A DNA stretch of 64,000 nucleotides, taken from contig JAADJD010000024.1 in the NCBI GenBank assembly GCA_013150955.1, forward strand, positions 4,514 to 68,513. Direction: 5' to 3'. A program made the position numbers and the translations under genes. The notes beneath the pieces were generated by a model, which was not told the origin of the DNA, searched no databases, and worked only from the letters and a program-made list of their open reading frames with translations. Numbering within the stretch: the first letter of the stretch is position 1; each line of letters begins with the position of its first letter. This document shows, piece by piece, positions 21,879 to 31,135 of this stretch. This DNA is from Calditrichota bacterium (lineage in GTDB: Bacteria > Calditrichota > Calditrichia > RBG-13-44-9 > J042).

Positions 21879-24515
21879 TTATTTGATGAACAACATTTTC
21901 TGGGTCTTGCGATAATATCCAACCTGCAGAACGGCAACGTACAATCCCGAAGCCACAATCCGTCCGGTATCGTCCCGACCATCCCACTGCACCCGATAAC
22001 GACCCGCCTGACTGGGCGACTCCCACAGGTGCCGCACTACCTGACCGCTGGCATTGTAAATGGTCAGTACAATCCTGTCTCCCGCGCGGGCAATGGTTTC
22101 AGGAATGGAAAATCGCAAAGTGGTCGATGGATTAAAAGGATTGGGAAAATTCGGATGCAACACAAATTCTGTGGGAATTTCAACCGGTGTTGCCGAGACC
22201 ATCCCCAGATAGGTTCGATTTCCATTGAAATCCACGTCATAAAGTTTGTAGTAATACGTTATTCCATTTTCCACCGACTGATCCTCAAATTCATACACCT
22301 TTCGTGTGGTGCTGTTGCCACTACCTCTCAACTGGGGATTGAATTGATAAGAAGCAATTTCAGTGAAAGGCCCCGATTCTGTCGTGGCCCGCTCAAGGAC
22401 AAAGCCCAGATTGTTTACCTCGGATTCGGTTACCCAGCACAATAAGACCGAACCATTCCCGGCCAGCGCTTCAAAGGCAGACAACGTTACCGGCAGTGCA
22501 TTGTCCCCCGTGTTGGAAGCAATGGTAAACTCCGAAAATGAGGTGAGCCCTGCTGCAAACAGGCGATTGCCAATGCGGGTGGTATTCAAAGGAATCCAGG
22601 GAGACGTGTTATCCGTGCGTTTCACAATGACCAGACGATCGGGATTGGAAACTCCCGGCAAATTGTTGATGTCCAGAGAGATAGTGTAGGTTATATTGGT
22701 AAGATCGGTGGACGTCACCGACCAGTACCGATCGGGAGCCACCACATTGGGCGTAACGGTTGTGCCATCCGGTGCAGTGGCCGATCCAGAAAAGGTATTA
22801 TTCGTCGGCCCGGAATTGTAACGCACCACCGTGACCGATCCGCCATCTGTGTCCGAGTTTGCGGTAAAATCCAGCGTGGCACCGGTAGAGCCCATCAAAA
22901 ACTCGCCCGTTTGAGAGGCCCGAACGGAAGCGGTGGTTGTATTATCTCCTTCCACCACCGTGGCAATCTGATCCACTTCCACATCGGTGAAAATGCTGGT
23001 GATTCCTGTAAACGGCCAGTAGACTTTCAAAGAATCGATTTTGGTCGCACTGCCCAGCCCAAAATGCGCCCGGAGATTCACACTCCCCAGCCCATAACTG
23101 GGAGTAATTTCCCGCAATTGCCAGATAGATCCCACCCCCGTATTGGCCTTGACCTGAATTCGGGTGCCGATGCCCTGTCGATTGGAAGTGGTACCCTGGG
23201 CGATGAAGATAATGTAATGGTTGGTATTTCCCTGATTTTTCAATTCATTGTGGTAAAGATTATTTTCGTTGAAACGGTCATTGTGAACGACCATCAGATC
23301 CAGAAAGCCGTCATGATCGTAGTCGGCAAAGGCACACCCCCGCGAATTGTTCGTATCCGTCACCGCAATGGTGTTGGTAATTTTTGTGAAGGTGTAATTG
23401 GGCGGCCCATCATTGCTGTACAGAAAATTATACACCACCCAGCCCACATCTTTGGCATTGGCCACGTAAAGATCCAGATCGCCATCGTTATCGTAATCGC
23501 CCCAGGTGGCCCCGTAAGAAGGCCCCCCATCGGTTACGATGACACCGGTGGTAATTCGGGTGAAGGTGCCATCGCCATTGTTGCGGTACAGATAGTTATT
23601 TTCACCCAGGGAGTCGCCCTTGGCGTTGGTGAGGAAAAGATCCAGGTCACCGTCATTATCATAATCGCCCCAGGCTGCACCGTGAGTAATCACCGTATCA
23701 TCGAAGGTTGCCGTTAAAATGCGGGTAAAAATGCCATTGCCATCGTTCCGGTACAGGTGGCTGGAGTTTTTCCGTCCACCGGAACAGACAAACACATCCA
23801 GATCACCATCATTGTCAAAATCGGCCCAGCTATGCGCGGCGGCAAAGGTGGAGTCGGTTAACAAATCTCCAGCCGCACTTTGCGCCAGCTTGGTGAGCAC
23901 CCCGGTACCATCATTTTGAAATAGAAAAGGCGCCCTGGGCAGTGGCGTGGAGGCTCCCAGCCGGGGCGTTCCATTGGTGACAAACAAATCCAGGTCGCCA
24001 TCGCCATCGTAATCAATCCAGGCACAACTGGCCGAATGCTCGTCTTCGTTTACCGCGTCCCCGGTGGTGATCATGGTAAAGGTGCCATCCCCATTGTTCT
24101 CAAACAGATCATTGTTCCGGGTACCCCCGAACAAAGGCGTGGTATTGTAGGTGGCCGTGGTGACGTAAACATCCGGATCCCCATCGCCGTCGTAATCGCC
24201 CCAGGTTGATCCCGCCGAAATCATCGATTCGGTTACAATGTCCCCGGTAGTAATCTGGGTGAAGACGCCCCCACCATCATTTCGGTAAAGGAAATTTTCC
24301 TGTGGAACGCTTTCCGCACCGTTGGTAATGAAAAAATCCAGATCTCCATCCATGTCATAATCGATCCAGGCAATGGTATTGGACGCACCCGGTTTGGGCC
24401 AGGTGATGGTGACACGACTGAAAGGATCCTGTGCATAGAGGTATCCCAGATGACAAATTCCTAAAATTACCAAAGCATAGACGAATGCTCTTCCGTTCGT
24501 AAAACGAATCCCCAT
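21879..24515 (-). CDS. Secreted FG-GAP/ASPIC-UnbV protein with C-terminal sorting domain
   Basis: 878 residues with AGGAGG before the ATG and a signal peptide at about 1-29. Residues 30-430 are FG-GAP (VCBS) repeats, each with a calcium-type D-x-D-x-D-G-D-x-D motif (WGDYDGDGDPDVYV, WGDYDNDGDLDLFL), which fold as an integrin-like seven-bladed propeller. An ASPIC/UnbV domain follows (IIFIAQGTTSNRQGIGTRIQV to about 535). Further on there is a fibronectin-like segment (LSAFEALAGNGSVLLCWVTES) and a C-terminal domain beginning HPNFPNPFNPSTTLRFSIP and ending near KTQKMLFIK, of the type used for Por/T9SS sorting or FlgD-like Ig folds. It is likely displayed on or released from the cell surface. It has its own terminator. 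Confidence 0.9.
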   Translation of the reverse strand: MGIRFTNGRAFVYALVILGICHLGYLYAQDPFSRVTITWPKPGASNTIAWIDYDMDGDLDFFITNGAESVPQENFLYRNDGGGVFTQITTGDIVTESMISAGSTWGDYDGDGDPDVYVTTATYNTTPLFGGTRNNDLFENNGDGTFTMITTGDAVNEDEHSASCAWIDYDGDGDLDLFVTNGTPRLGASTPLPRAPFLFQNDGTGVLTKLAQSAAGDLLTDSTFAAAHSWADFDNDGDLDVFVCSGGRKNSSHLYRNDGNGIFTRILTATFDDTVITHGAAWGDYDNDGDLDLFLTNAKGDSLGENNYLYRNNGDGTFTRITTGVIVTDGGPSYGATWGDYDNDGDLDLYVANAKDVGWVVYNFLYSNDGPPNYTFTKITNTIAVTDTNNSRGCAFADYDHDGFLDLMVVHNDRFNENNLYHNELKNQGNTNHYIIFIAQGTTSNRQGIGTRIQVKANTGVGSIWQLREITPSYGLGSVNLRAHFGLGSATKIDSLKVYWPFTGITSIFTDVEVDQIATVVEGDNTTTASVRASQTGEFLMGSTGATLDFTANSDTDGGSVTVVRYNSGPTNNTFSGSATAPDGTTVTPNVVAPDRYWSVTSTDLTNITYTISLDINNLPGVSNPDRLVIVKRTDNTSPWIPLNTTRIGNRLFAAGLTSFSEFTIASNTGDNALPVTLSAFEALAGNGSVLLCWVTESEVNNLGFVLERATTESGPFTEIASYQFNPQLRGSGNSTTRKVYEFEDQSVENGITYYYKLYDVDFNGNRTYLGMVSATPVEIPTEFVLHPNFPNPFNPSTTLRFSIPETIARAGDRIVLTIYNASGQVVRHLWESPSQAGRYRVQWDGRDDTGRIVASGLYVAVLQVGYYRKTQKMLFIK

Positions 24516-24693
24516 GTGGCTCCTCCTGTTTTGCTAATTATCAATGACCAGAGATAGTTCAAATTAACCGGGCAACACTATCTGGCATGTTGAGCGGCTC
24601 ACGATTTTTGAAAACCGTTTTTTATTTCCCGATTCGGGGCGATAAATTCAACGGTCAGAGGTTTCCGGAATAAGTAAGCAGAAAGGAGTCATC

Positions 24694-25266
24694 ATGGTTC
24701 GGATCACCCGGGTGTACACCCGTACCGGAGACAAAGGAACGACCCATCTGGCCGGTGGACAAAAGATCGCCAAATCGGCGTTGCGGATAGAAGCTTATGG
24801 CACTGTGGATGAGCTGAATGCCTTTCTGGGATGGGCCATCGAAGGAATGAAGGATTGTGGGGAGCTGGATCCATTACCGTCCCGAATGCGGCGCATTCAA
24901 CAGGAGCTGTTTGATCTGGGCGCCCAGCTGGCTGTACTTCCAGAAGACCGGCGAGCGGATACTCCAACCATTCACAAACCATTGATTGACCGGCTGGAAC
25001 AGGAAATTGACGAGATGAATACCCATCTGCCCGCACTCACCTCTTTTGTCTTACCTGGCGGTGGAGAAATTGCGACTCGCCTTCACATTGCACGCACCGT
25101 TTGCCGGCGTGCCGAGCGTGCGGTTGTGCGACTGGCGGAAGCGGAACCGCTGGACGGCAGCGAGATTGCCTATTTGAATCGATTGAGCGACTGGTTATTT
25201 GTGGCCGCCCGGTATGTCGCGCATCAACTGGGCAGGGATGAAATATTGTGGAGCAGCAACCGGTGA
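24694..25266 (+). CDS. Cob(I)yrinic acid a,c-diamide adenosyltransferase, PduO/MMAB type
   Basis: 190 residues; AAAGGAG lies before the ATG. It transfers the adenosyl group of ATP to cob(I)alamin, making coenzyme B12. The N-terminal VYTRTGDKGTTHLAGG ATP-binding motif, the AYGTVDELNAFLG segment, VLPGGGEIATRLHIARTVCRRAER and the C-terminal YLNRLSDWLFVAARY are the family signatures. It is five-helix and trimeric in characterised members. It stands alone; I see no cobalamin riboswitch in the 178 bp upstream. The neighbouring tRNA gene begins 7 bp after its stop on the opposite strand. Confidence 0.95.
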   Translation: MVRITRVYTRTGDKGTTHLAGGQKIAKSALRIEAYGTVDELNAFLGWAIEGMKDCGELDPLPSRMRRIQQELFDLGAQLAVLPEDRRADTPTIHKPLIDRLEQEIDEMNTHLPALTSFVLPGGGEIATRLHIARTVCRRAERAVVRLAEAEPLDGSEIAYLNRLSDWLFVAARYVAHQLGRDEILWSSNR

Positions 25267-25272
25267 AGAAGG

Positions 25273-25348
25273 TGGAGCCACCGGGCGGACTCGAACCGCC
25301 AACCTGCTGATTACGAATCAGCTGCTCTACCGGTTGAGCTACGGTGGC
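25273..25348 (-). tRNA. tRNA-Thr (CGT anticodon)
   Basis: A complete cloverleaf is readable on the minus strand: acceptor stem GCCACCG/CGGTGGC (25348-25342 with the 3' side before T-CCA), D arm GCTC-AACCGGTA-GAGC, anticodon stem GCTGA/TCAGC with loop TTCGTAA giving anticodon CGT, T arm with GGTTCGAGTCC. The 3' CCA is encoded (25275-25273). Length is 76 nt. It reads ACG threonine codons. Confidence 0.97.
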
Positions 25349-25428
25349 TTCAATCGGCCCAAATTTAACTGCCATTCGGTTTTAACGCAATGATTTAGTA
25401 AGAATTTCCCCGCCTCCATTTTAAACGG

Positions 25429-25693
25429 GATATGCATTAGCCTACGAATGACACGAATTCACCCAAATAATAAACCCAAATTATGCTTTAGACCACGAAT
25501 TGCACGAATTAACACAAATAAAAATAATAAAATCCATTTGATGATATTTGGATGAAAATGTGTTCCAGGTTTTTCGCGATTTTGCAGATATTTTTTAGCT
25601 TCATTCGCGTGATTCGTGGTTTAACGCTTTATTTGAGGTTAATATTTTTCGGATGAATTCGGGTAATTCGCGGTTTCATGTATAATCCGGGTT
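25429..25693 (+). repeat. Family A repeats, joined copies
   Basis: A truncated left arm (ATATGCATTAGCC) leads into a full forward copy (CCCAAATTATGC to TAACGCTTTATTTG), followed by an extra diverged right arm ending ATGTATAATCCGGGTT. No gene lies in the remainder of the gap 25349-25823. Confidence 0.85.
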
Positions 25694-25823
25694 CATTAGA
25701 TCGAACCCAAAAACTTTTTCATCCGGTATAATATTCTGCTTGCAATGGTCGGGAATCATCGTAAATTGATGCTGGCTAATAAACCAAAAAACACCGCTCT
25801 GACACATCGAAAGGAGGCCTGTC

Positions 25824-26669
25824 ATGAAATATGTAAGCAAAGGATTGATTTTTTCTTTATTATTGGTTTTTAGCACCCAGATCTTCGGTGGCGTTCGCAT
25901 TACCATAAAAGAAACGGATTATTCCCCCTATTCCGAGCCCCGAACAACCACTACGGTTTTTCAGATCGATGACGGGAAGTTACGAATGGATTTAGAGGAG
26001 GACGGCAAGACGATTTCTTATATTTATTTGCAACAGCAAAACATTGTTCATCTCATCGATCATTCCCGAAAGGCCTACGCTACCATAACCGAAGAAGATA
26101 TTCAACGCATGGCGGGACAGATGAAAACGGCGATGAATCAGGCCATGCAGATGATGCAGGAAAAACTGAAGGATCTTCCAGCCGATCAGCGAGAGATGAT
26201 TGAAAAAATGATGAAAGAACAAATGCCTCCGCCCACACCGCCCGCCGAACCGAAGGTTGAGTTTAAGAAGGTGGGCACCGGTGAAAAAGTGGGACAATGG
26301 ACGTGCGATCGCTGGGAAATTTACAAAGATGGTGTCAAGGCCGAAGTCATCTGGGTCAGCGCATCCAATCAATTGCCAGAAGGAACGCAGATTATTCAGC
26401 TTTTTCAGAAATTTACTGAGTTCTGGACAACCGGTTTTAAAAAACTGCTGGGCGATGAAATGGGAATGGAATGGTTTTCCACCAAATTTCAGGAAAAAAT
26501 CAATGGATTTCCCGTTGCGGGTGTAACCTACGAAAACGGACAGGAAACGTCCCGATGGGAGCTGGTCTCCGCAGAATCCCGAACCTCAGAAAAATCCGCA
26601 TTTCTTCCCCCGGCTGAGTACCAGCGGATCGCACTGGAGGCTCTGTGGCAAATGGACGAGTCCCCGTAA
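25824..26669 (+). CDS. Exported DUF4412-like protein
   Basis: 281 residues with AAAGGAGG before the ATG and a signal peptide at about 1-22 (GLIFSLLLVFSTQIFGG). The first domain (VRITIKETDYSPY, VFQIDDGKLRMDLEEDG, YIYLQQQNIVHLIDHSRKAY) resembles DUF4412-type beta-rich domains that occur in periplasmic or outer-membrane-associated proteins. A Met/Gln/Glu-rich amphipathic helix region follows (AGQMKTAMNQAMQMMQEKL), then a Pro-rich linker (MPPPTPPAEP) and a second strand-rich half with a Cys in QWTCDRWEIY. Function is unknown. It is monocistronic, with repeats on both sides. Confidence 0.72.
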   Translation: MKYVSKGLIFSLLLVFSTQIFGGVRITIKETDYSPYSEPRTTTTVFQIDDGKLRMDLEEDGKTISYIYLQQQNIVHLIDHSRKAYATITEEDIQRMAGQMKTAMNQAMQMMQEKLKDLPADQREMIEKMMKEQMPPPTPPAEPKVEFKKVGTGEKVGQWTCDRWEIYKDGVKAEVIWVSASNQLPEGTQIIQLFQKFTEFWTTGFKKLLGDEMGMEWFSTKFQEKINGFPVAGVTYENGQETSRWELVSAESRTSEKSAFLPPAEYQRIALEALWQMDESP

Positions 26670-26686
26670 TTATCCTTAATGCTTAA

Positions 26687-27060
26687 TTAAACTCAGATTT
26701 TGCATGAACCACGAATGACGCAAATAAGCACGAATAAACCCAGATTGTGCATTAGAACCACGAATAACACGAATGAACACAAATAAAAATAGAAAAATAC
26801 ATTGGATTATGTCCGGATGAAAATTTATTTCAGGGTTTATTCGCGATTTTGTAGATATTTTTTGGGTTTCATTCGCGTGATTCGCGGTTTAACCCAGATT
26901 ATGTATTAGCCTACGAATTACACGAATAAACACAAAAGAAATAATAAAATACGTTTGACTCTATCTGGATGAAAATGTGTTCCGGGAGATATTAACGATT
27001 TTGTGTATATTTTTCGGATTCATTCGCGTGATTCGCAGCTTCATGCATCACCAAGGTTTA
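26687..27060 (+). repeat. Two family A repeats in direct tandem
   Basis: First copy: an extra left arm, then ACCCAGATTGTGCATTAG to ATTCGCGGTTTAACC. The second copy starts in the same bases (AACCCAGATTATGTATTAGCC) and ends GCATCACCAAGGTTTA. The last TTA (27058-27060), read on the minus strand, is the TAA stop of the permease gene. The pair fills the gap 26670-27057. Confidence 0.88.
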
Positions 27061-28329
27061 ATGAGAAGCTATCCATTGTTTCAGTTGCCAAAGTGCGGCC
27101 TGATTTTCCTCGTCCGAGGCAAAAGGTCGGTAGCCAAAATCCCTGCCGGTGACTTCCACGATTACCGAATAGATCTCCTCCCGTAAATAAGGGATTTCTG
27201 TTTGTTCCAGCAATGCGACCGCTAAAGTCAATCCCTTTCGGGGTTCCTGAATGATCCAAAGACGAATACAATCCCATTGCTGGAACTCATCGATGAACTG
27301 CTGGCAATCCTCTGGCACCCCGGATGAGCTATCCGGCAAATCGAATGATGGCGTCCTCCCAGAAAATTCCGAATCGATGATTTCTGAACGATGCGTATCA
27401 GCGTTGGCAGTTTTATGGAAATGATTACCAGCCGCCACAAATCCCAGGATCAGACCACCGACAATAACGCTTCCGATAAGAAGGTGTAGAAACGCCCGTT
27501 TTCGATTGCTGGCACGGATAACATACAACACCAGGCTCAGCAAAAGCAGGACGGCGCCGTACGTGGTGACCACCGTGGGGCCACTGGGCAGATCCGCCTG
27601 ATACGAAATCCACAACCCAATCACGGAAACCAGGGTTCCCAGAACCCATCCCAATACCAGCTGCAGCCAGAGCTTATCGGTCAGCATCAGGGTGGCAATT
27701 CCCGGAACAACCAGGAAAACGAACACCAACAGGACTCCCGCAGTGCTTACGGAATGGGTGATCACGATACCAAAAGTTACATAAAATAGAAAATCCCAGA
27801 AACGCACATTCCACCCCCTTGCGTAAGCCGCCTCGGGGTTATTGGAAATAAGAATAAAACGTTTGCGAAATATAAAGTGAAAGAGCCCGACCAGTGCATA
27901 AATGATGGCTGCCTGAAGGATGGTCGGCCATTGCACCCAGAGGATACTGCCGGTCATGATTTCTTTAATATGCTCTGCACCCTGCGGGGCTTTGTCGACC
28001 ACCAGAATGGCAACCGCCGCTGCCAGGGCATAAACCAGACCAATGATGGCCTCCTGGGGAATTTTTTCTGAACGAAAACGAGATAGCGAAAAAATAGCCG
28101 CCCCCAGGATGGTAAAACTCAGGGAGAACCAGTAAGCGCCAGTCGATTGCGGGGGCAGGCCAAAAAGAAAGGCGACAGTGGTTCCCAGAGCCGCAATCTG
28201 CGCCAGTGAAAGATCGACAAAGATCACCTTCCGGCGAATGACGTGAATCCCCAGATAGGAATGAATCCCCACCAGCACCAGACATTCCACAAATGCTGGC
28301 AACATAATATCCAATATACCCGGCTGCAT
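27058..28329 (-). CDS. Metal ABC transporter permease (zinc/manganese type) with C-terminal extension
   Basis: 423 residues. The first 290 form the ABC-3 type permease of zinc/manganese importers: eight or nine hydrophobic helices, with the family stretch VDLSLAQIAALGTTVAFLFG near residue 40 and ATPase-contact region VTHSVSTAGVLLVFVFLVVPG near 195. A further helix at about 280-300 leads to a soluble tail of about 120 residues (PEDCQQFIDEFQQWDCIRLWII, ALLEQTEIPYLREEIYSVIVEVTGRDFGY) that resembles a single HEAT-like unit and is not part of the usual family. The gene starts 4 bp after the substrate-binding protein stop. No ATP-binding subunit is encoded in the cluster, so it must come from elsewhere in the genome. 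The stop codon lies in a family A repeat. Confidence 0.9.
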   Translation of the reverse strand: MQPGILDIMLPAFVECLVLVGIHSYLGIHVIRRKVIFVDLSLAQIAALGTTVAFLFGLPPQSTGAYWFSLSFTILGAAIFSLSRFRSEKIPQEAIIGLVYALAAAVAILVVDKAPQGAEHIKEIMTGSILWVQWPTILQAAIIYALVGLFHFIFRKRFILISNNPEAAYARGWNVRFWDFLFYVTFGIVITHSVSTAGVLLVFVFLVVPGIATLMLTDKLWLQLVLGWVLGTLVSVIGLWISYQADLPSGPTVVTTYGAVLLLLSLVLYVIRASNRKRAFLHLLIGSVIVGGLILGFVAAGNHFHKTANADTHRSEIIDSEFSGRTPSFDLPDSSSGVPEDCQQFIDEFQQWDCIRLWIIQEPRKGLTLAVALLEQTEIPYLREEIYSVIVEVTGRDFGYRPFASDEENQAALWQLKQWIASH

Positions 28330-28333
28330 GGCA

Positions 28334-29377
28334 CTACTCCCCGCTATAGGCTTTCTGGAATCCCTCCGTCAGTTGATCAACCCAGTAATCAATCAACTGA
28401 AAATAATTTTGCACTTCCGGCGTGCCTCCCACACCCAGCGGCACCACCACCGCCACGCCATGAACCTTCCGGGCAATTTCCTGCACTTTTTTCTGGCTAA
28501 AGTAATTGGCAGCCAGAATGACCCGCACATCCTGCTGACGCATCTGCTGAATCAATTTCTCCACGTGACGGGGCGATGGCGGAATTCCGGGTCGAGGCTC
28601 CACATATCCAATAATCTCCAGCTGGAACACATCACGGAAGTAAGCCCAATTTTTGTGATAGGCCACCAGCTTCCGGTGGTGCAATGGCAGCATGGCTTTC
28701 ATCCATCCGCCCAGGTAATCTATCAACGGCCTGCCACGGTATTTTTTGTCCTGCAGAAATGGAATCAACTTATGTTGTATGGTGAGTCGGGTAAGTACTT
28801 CACCGGTCAGCAACCTGACCAGGACATCCCCAAACATCCGCCGGTCAATTTCCTCTTTGAACGCCTGCAGTCGCTGCTGAAAGTATTCCGCCAGCTCTGG
28901 ACGGAGGTTGATGAATCCGCTGGCGATGTTCTCGGCAATGATTTTGGCATTTAATGGACTGGTGTGAACATGGGGATTCCCATAAATATGCACATCCCCC
29001 TGACTTCGATCCACTACCGCAGGGACGTCCAGCATGCGGATGCCCTGGGCCACCGCCACATAACCGGGCTGGCCGCTGAGTATTCGGGGATTTCCCGCCT
29101 TTTCCTGAAGCGCGGGCACCCACAGTTCCAGATCCAGGCCGGTTTCAATAAACACATCGGCGCGACTCAACCAGAGGGCATAGCTGGGCCGGGGCCGAAT
29201 GTAATGCGCATTTTCATTGCCGGAAACAATAAACTTTACCTCGACATGTTCCCCACCGATATAACGCGCGATGTCCGCATAGGTGCTTAACGTTGCCACA
29301 ACCTGGATTTTTTGCGCCATTGCAGGGGATATTCCCAATAGTAAAACCAAATAAAAATTTATGAATATTGATCGCAT
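28334..29377 (-). CDS. Zinc-type ABC transporter substrate-binding protein
   Basis: 347 residues from the ATG at 29377 (GGAGG six bases upstream). The longer frame to 29590 would overlap the upstream gene. The signal peptide (FINFYLVLLLGISPAMA) fits a periplasmic metal-binding protein of the ZnuA/TroA family. Expected ligand sites are visible: His in NENAHYIRPRP, His in GNPHVHTSP (family GNPHxWLDP) and His in LVAYHKNWAYF, plus EPRPGIPPSPRHVEKLI, typical of this cluster. The His-rich loop of classical ZnuA is absent, so zinc or manganese cannot be separated by sequence alone. It lies between the outer-membrane protein gene and the permease. Confidence 0.92.
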   Translation of the reverse strand: MRSIFINFYLVLLLGISPAMAQKIQVVATLSTYADIARYIGGEHVEVKFIVSGNENAHYIRPRPSYALWLSRADVFIETGLDLELWVPALQEKAGNPRILSGQPGYVAVAQGIRMLDVPAVVDRSQGDVHIYGNPHVHTSPLNAKIIAENIASGFINLRPELAEYFQQRLQAFKEEIDRRMFGDVLVRLLTGEVLTRLTIQHKLIPFLQDKKYRGRPLIDYLGGWMKAMLPLHHRKLVAYHKNWAYFRDVFQLEIIGYVEPRPGIPPSPRHVEKLIQQMRQQDVRVILAANYFSQKKVQEIARKVHGVAVVVPLGVGGTPEVQNYFQLIDYWVDQLTEGFQKAYSGE

Positions 29378-29390
29378 GTTGATCCTCCGT

Positions 29391-30659
29391 TCAATATTTT
29401 TCATGTTTGTGCGGGCCAAAAGACCAATCCACCTGAAGCAACAAACGTTGATCCCTGTGTCCCCATCTTCCCAATGGCCGTTGATATTCCAGCCGCAGAA
29501 ACACGTATTCGCTCTGCCAGAACGTCCAGTACGGTACCAGCTGCCATTGAAAAGCCGGTTCTTCTCCGATTGCGACAGGTTGAACGGCATCTACCCGCAA
29601 TCCAAGAAGACTCCGTCGGGAAAGGCGGAACTGGGTGTAGCTATAGCCGCCCCAGCGATGCAAAACGCTGCCGGAGGTCACGGATTTTTTCAGATACAGG
29701 ATCTCTGCCCGCCATATCCATTCCCGATACAGTGCCTGTTGCGGCGGCGACCAGCTTATCGTAATGTCCATTCCCAGAAGAGATGTCCAGTCCCGGCCGG
29801 GCACGAAGCGATTTGATGCGTTTTCTGTCGGCCCGGTTAAACCGCTCAAACCAATCTCCAGATAGGTTGCCGGTGAAAATTCGAAGTAATTTTTTATATG
29901 AAAAAGCCATGACGGGAATCGCCATCCATTCCCGGGGAACAACAATTCATTTTCTGTGTTGGTGATTTGCACCGATATTTCGTGAGTTGTGGCCCAGAGG
30001 GAGGGCAGAATCCAGTCCACCGACACCCCGGTTTGATTCAGTCCCTCCTCTCCCAAAAACGCCTGATGCACCGGCGGTAGAAAGGCCTGATCCAGCATGT
30101 GCTGATGCCAGCGATTGATTTTCCCAAACTGCTGGCGAAATTTTCCCAGAGTGATGCGTCCCGAAGGCAGCAAGTTTTGCCAGACCACATACGCTTCCTC
30201 CACGGTAAAACCTTCTTCAGGACGGAAGGACAGAATCGCCTTTGCCACGCTGTAGGGATCCAGACTGGATTGCAGATGAATATCCAGCAAGCGGAAATGG
30301 AATCCGTTTCCCGGAGCCGCTCCATGATCTTCGGGGGTTTCCTCTTCCCGATGCTCTTGCAGCGTTGCCAGCATGTCCACCGTTACACTGACTTCGGGAT
30401 TAAAGGCCCGTAAATTTCGGGAACCCTGGAGAAAGACCCTCCGGGTAAACGTCTGTTCCGTTTCCGGTGGGGTGGACGCTTCTGCCGCCAGTTCACGTAG
30501 CCACTGAATTTGCGGATCCGCATCCAAACCCAACGTGGTATCGATTTGTACCGAATCGGCACGCTGAATTTCTAAGGTATCGTATGGGAGCACCGACAGA
30601 GTTTGCCCAAACAGGCAGATGCAACCCAACAATACCCCCATCCAGGACATGGGGTGCAT
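29391..30659 (-). CDS. Probable outer-membrane beta-barrel protein of the metal uptake operon
   Basis: 422 residues with GGAGG before the ATG and a signal peptide (MSWMGVLLGCICLFGQTLS). After a variable, Glu/Thr-rich N-terminal part, the protein is a series of alternating amphipathic strands (FHFRLLDIHLQSSL, EEAYVVWQNLLPSGRITLGKF, WRAEILYLKKSV, FVFLRLEYQRPLG type) and ends LLLQVDWSFGPHKHEKY. This is the architecture of porin-like barrels seen next to metal ABC systems. The segment LPSGRITLGKFRQQFGKINRWHQH is typical of such proteins. Position just before the binding protein suggests outer-membrane passage of the same metal (inference). The stop is 14 bp from the next start. Confidence 0.75.
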   Translation of the reverse strand: MHPMSWMGVLLGCICLFGQTLSVLPYDTLEIQRADSVQIDTTLGLDADPQIQWLRELAAEASTPPETEQTFTRRVFLQGSRNLRAFNPEVSVTVDMLATLQEHREEETPEDHGAAPGNGFHFRLLDIHLQSSLDPYSVAKAILSFRPEEGFTVEEAYVVWQNLLPSGRITLGKFRQQFGKINRWHQHMLDQAFLPPVHQAFLGEEGLNQTGVSVDWILPSLWATTHEISVQITNTENELLFPGNGWRFPSWLFHIKNYFEFSPATYLEIGLSGLTGPTENASNRFVPGRDWTSLLGMDITISWSPPQQALYREWIWRAEILYLKKSVTSGSVLHRWGGYSYTQFRLSRRSLLGLRVDAVQPVAIGEEPAFQWQLVPYWTFWQSEYVFLRLEYQRPLGRWGHRDQRLLLQVDWSFGPHKHEKY

Positions 30660-30700
30660 GGCATCCTCCTTCTATTTTTCTTAAACAGACGCAAAGGATT

Positions 30701-31003
30701 TTAGAAGGAGGACACAGGAGGGGCTCTGGGAATGCGAGAGAAAGGATGATTCTGTTCCGGGGTTGGCCAATCATCTAAATGAACGGTGGCAAAGGGCTGA
30801 ATGAAGGGGGATGAAAATCCCGCAGCGATTTCCAGTGCCACCACATTTTTCTCGATCAGGTGAAAGACACAGCGGCTGGTGTCTGTGGGAACGTGTTGAT
30901 GAAATGCCGGCAGCGAGATGGCCAGAATTAGCGCACTGACGGCCAGGATCAGAAAAATGGGAAGAATGCCTTTCCGGATCGATGTCAGGAACCGATGGCT
31001 CAC
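30701..31003 (-). CDS. Small membrane protein, first gene of the metal operon
   Basis: 100 residues from a GTG at 31003 with AAAGGGGCGGG upstream. One membrane segment (ILPIFLILAVSALILAISL), then a short extracytoplasmic part with FHQHVPTDTSRC and a C-terminus SRIPRAPP. Small single-helix proteins ending in RAPP often sit beside metal transport genes, but the family has no defined activity. It is 41 bp upstream of the barrel gene and about 60 bp downstream of the candidate operator, so it looks like the leader gene of a four-gene operon. The small size leaves some doubt. Confidence 0.6.
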   Translation of the reverse strand: MSHRFLTSIRKGILPIFLILAVSALILAISLPAFHQHVPTDTSRCVFHLIEKNVVALEIAAGFSSPFIQPFATVHLDDWPTPEQNHPFSRIPRAPPVSSF

Positions 31004-31062
31004 TGCCCGCCCCTTTACCTTTGACCCGTCAGAATTTAAGATGCCAACCGATAAAGGTAAAG

Positions 31063-31077
31063 CATTATTGAATAATG
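31063..31077 (-). promoter_or_regulatory. FUR-family operator candidate (7-1-7 palindrome)
   Basis: CATTATT-G-AATAATG is a perfect 7-1-7 inverted repeat, the geometry of Fur, Zur, Mur and PerR boxes. It lies 60 bp upstream of the first gene of the metal operon, and no other copy is visible in the window. Zur is the expected regulator if the system imports zinc (inference). Confidence 0.62.
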
Positions 31078-31135
31078 TGGAAATCGATTCTCACAGTCGC
31101 GCCGCTCCCGTAAGGCCGGGGGCCTGGTTATTTCC

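Noticed and set aside
24516-24693. Cobalamin riboswitch before the adenosyltransferase
   Set aside because: No conserved B12-box-like sequence or receptor helices found in the 178 bp.
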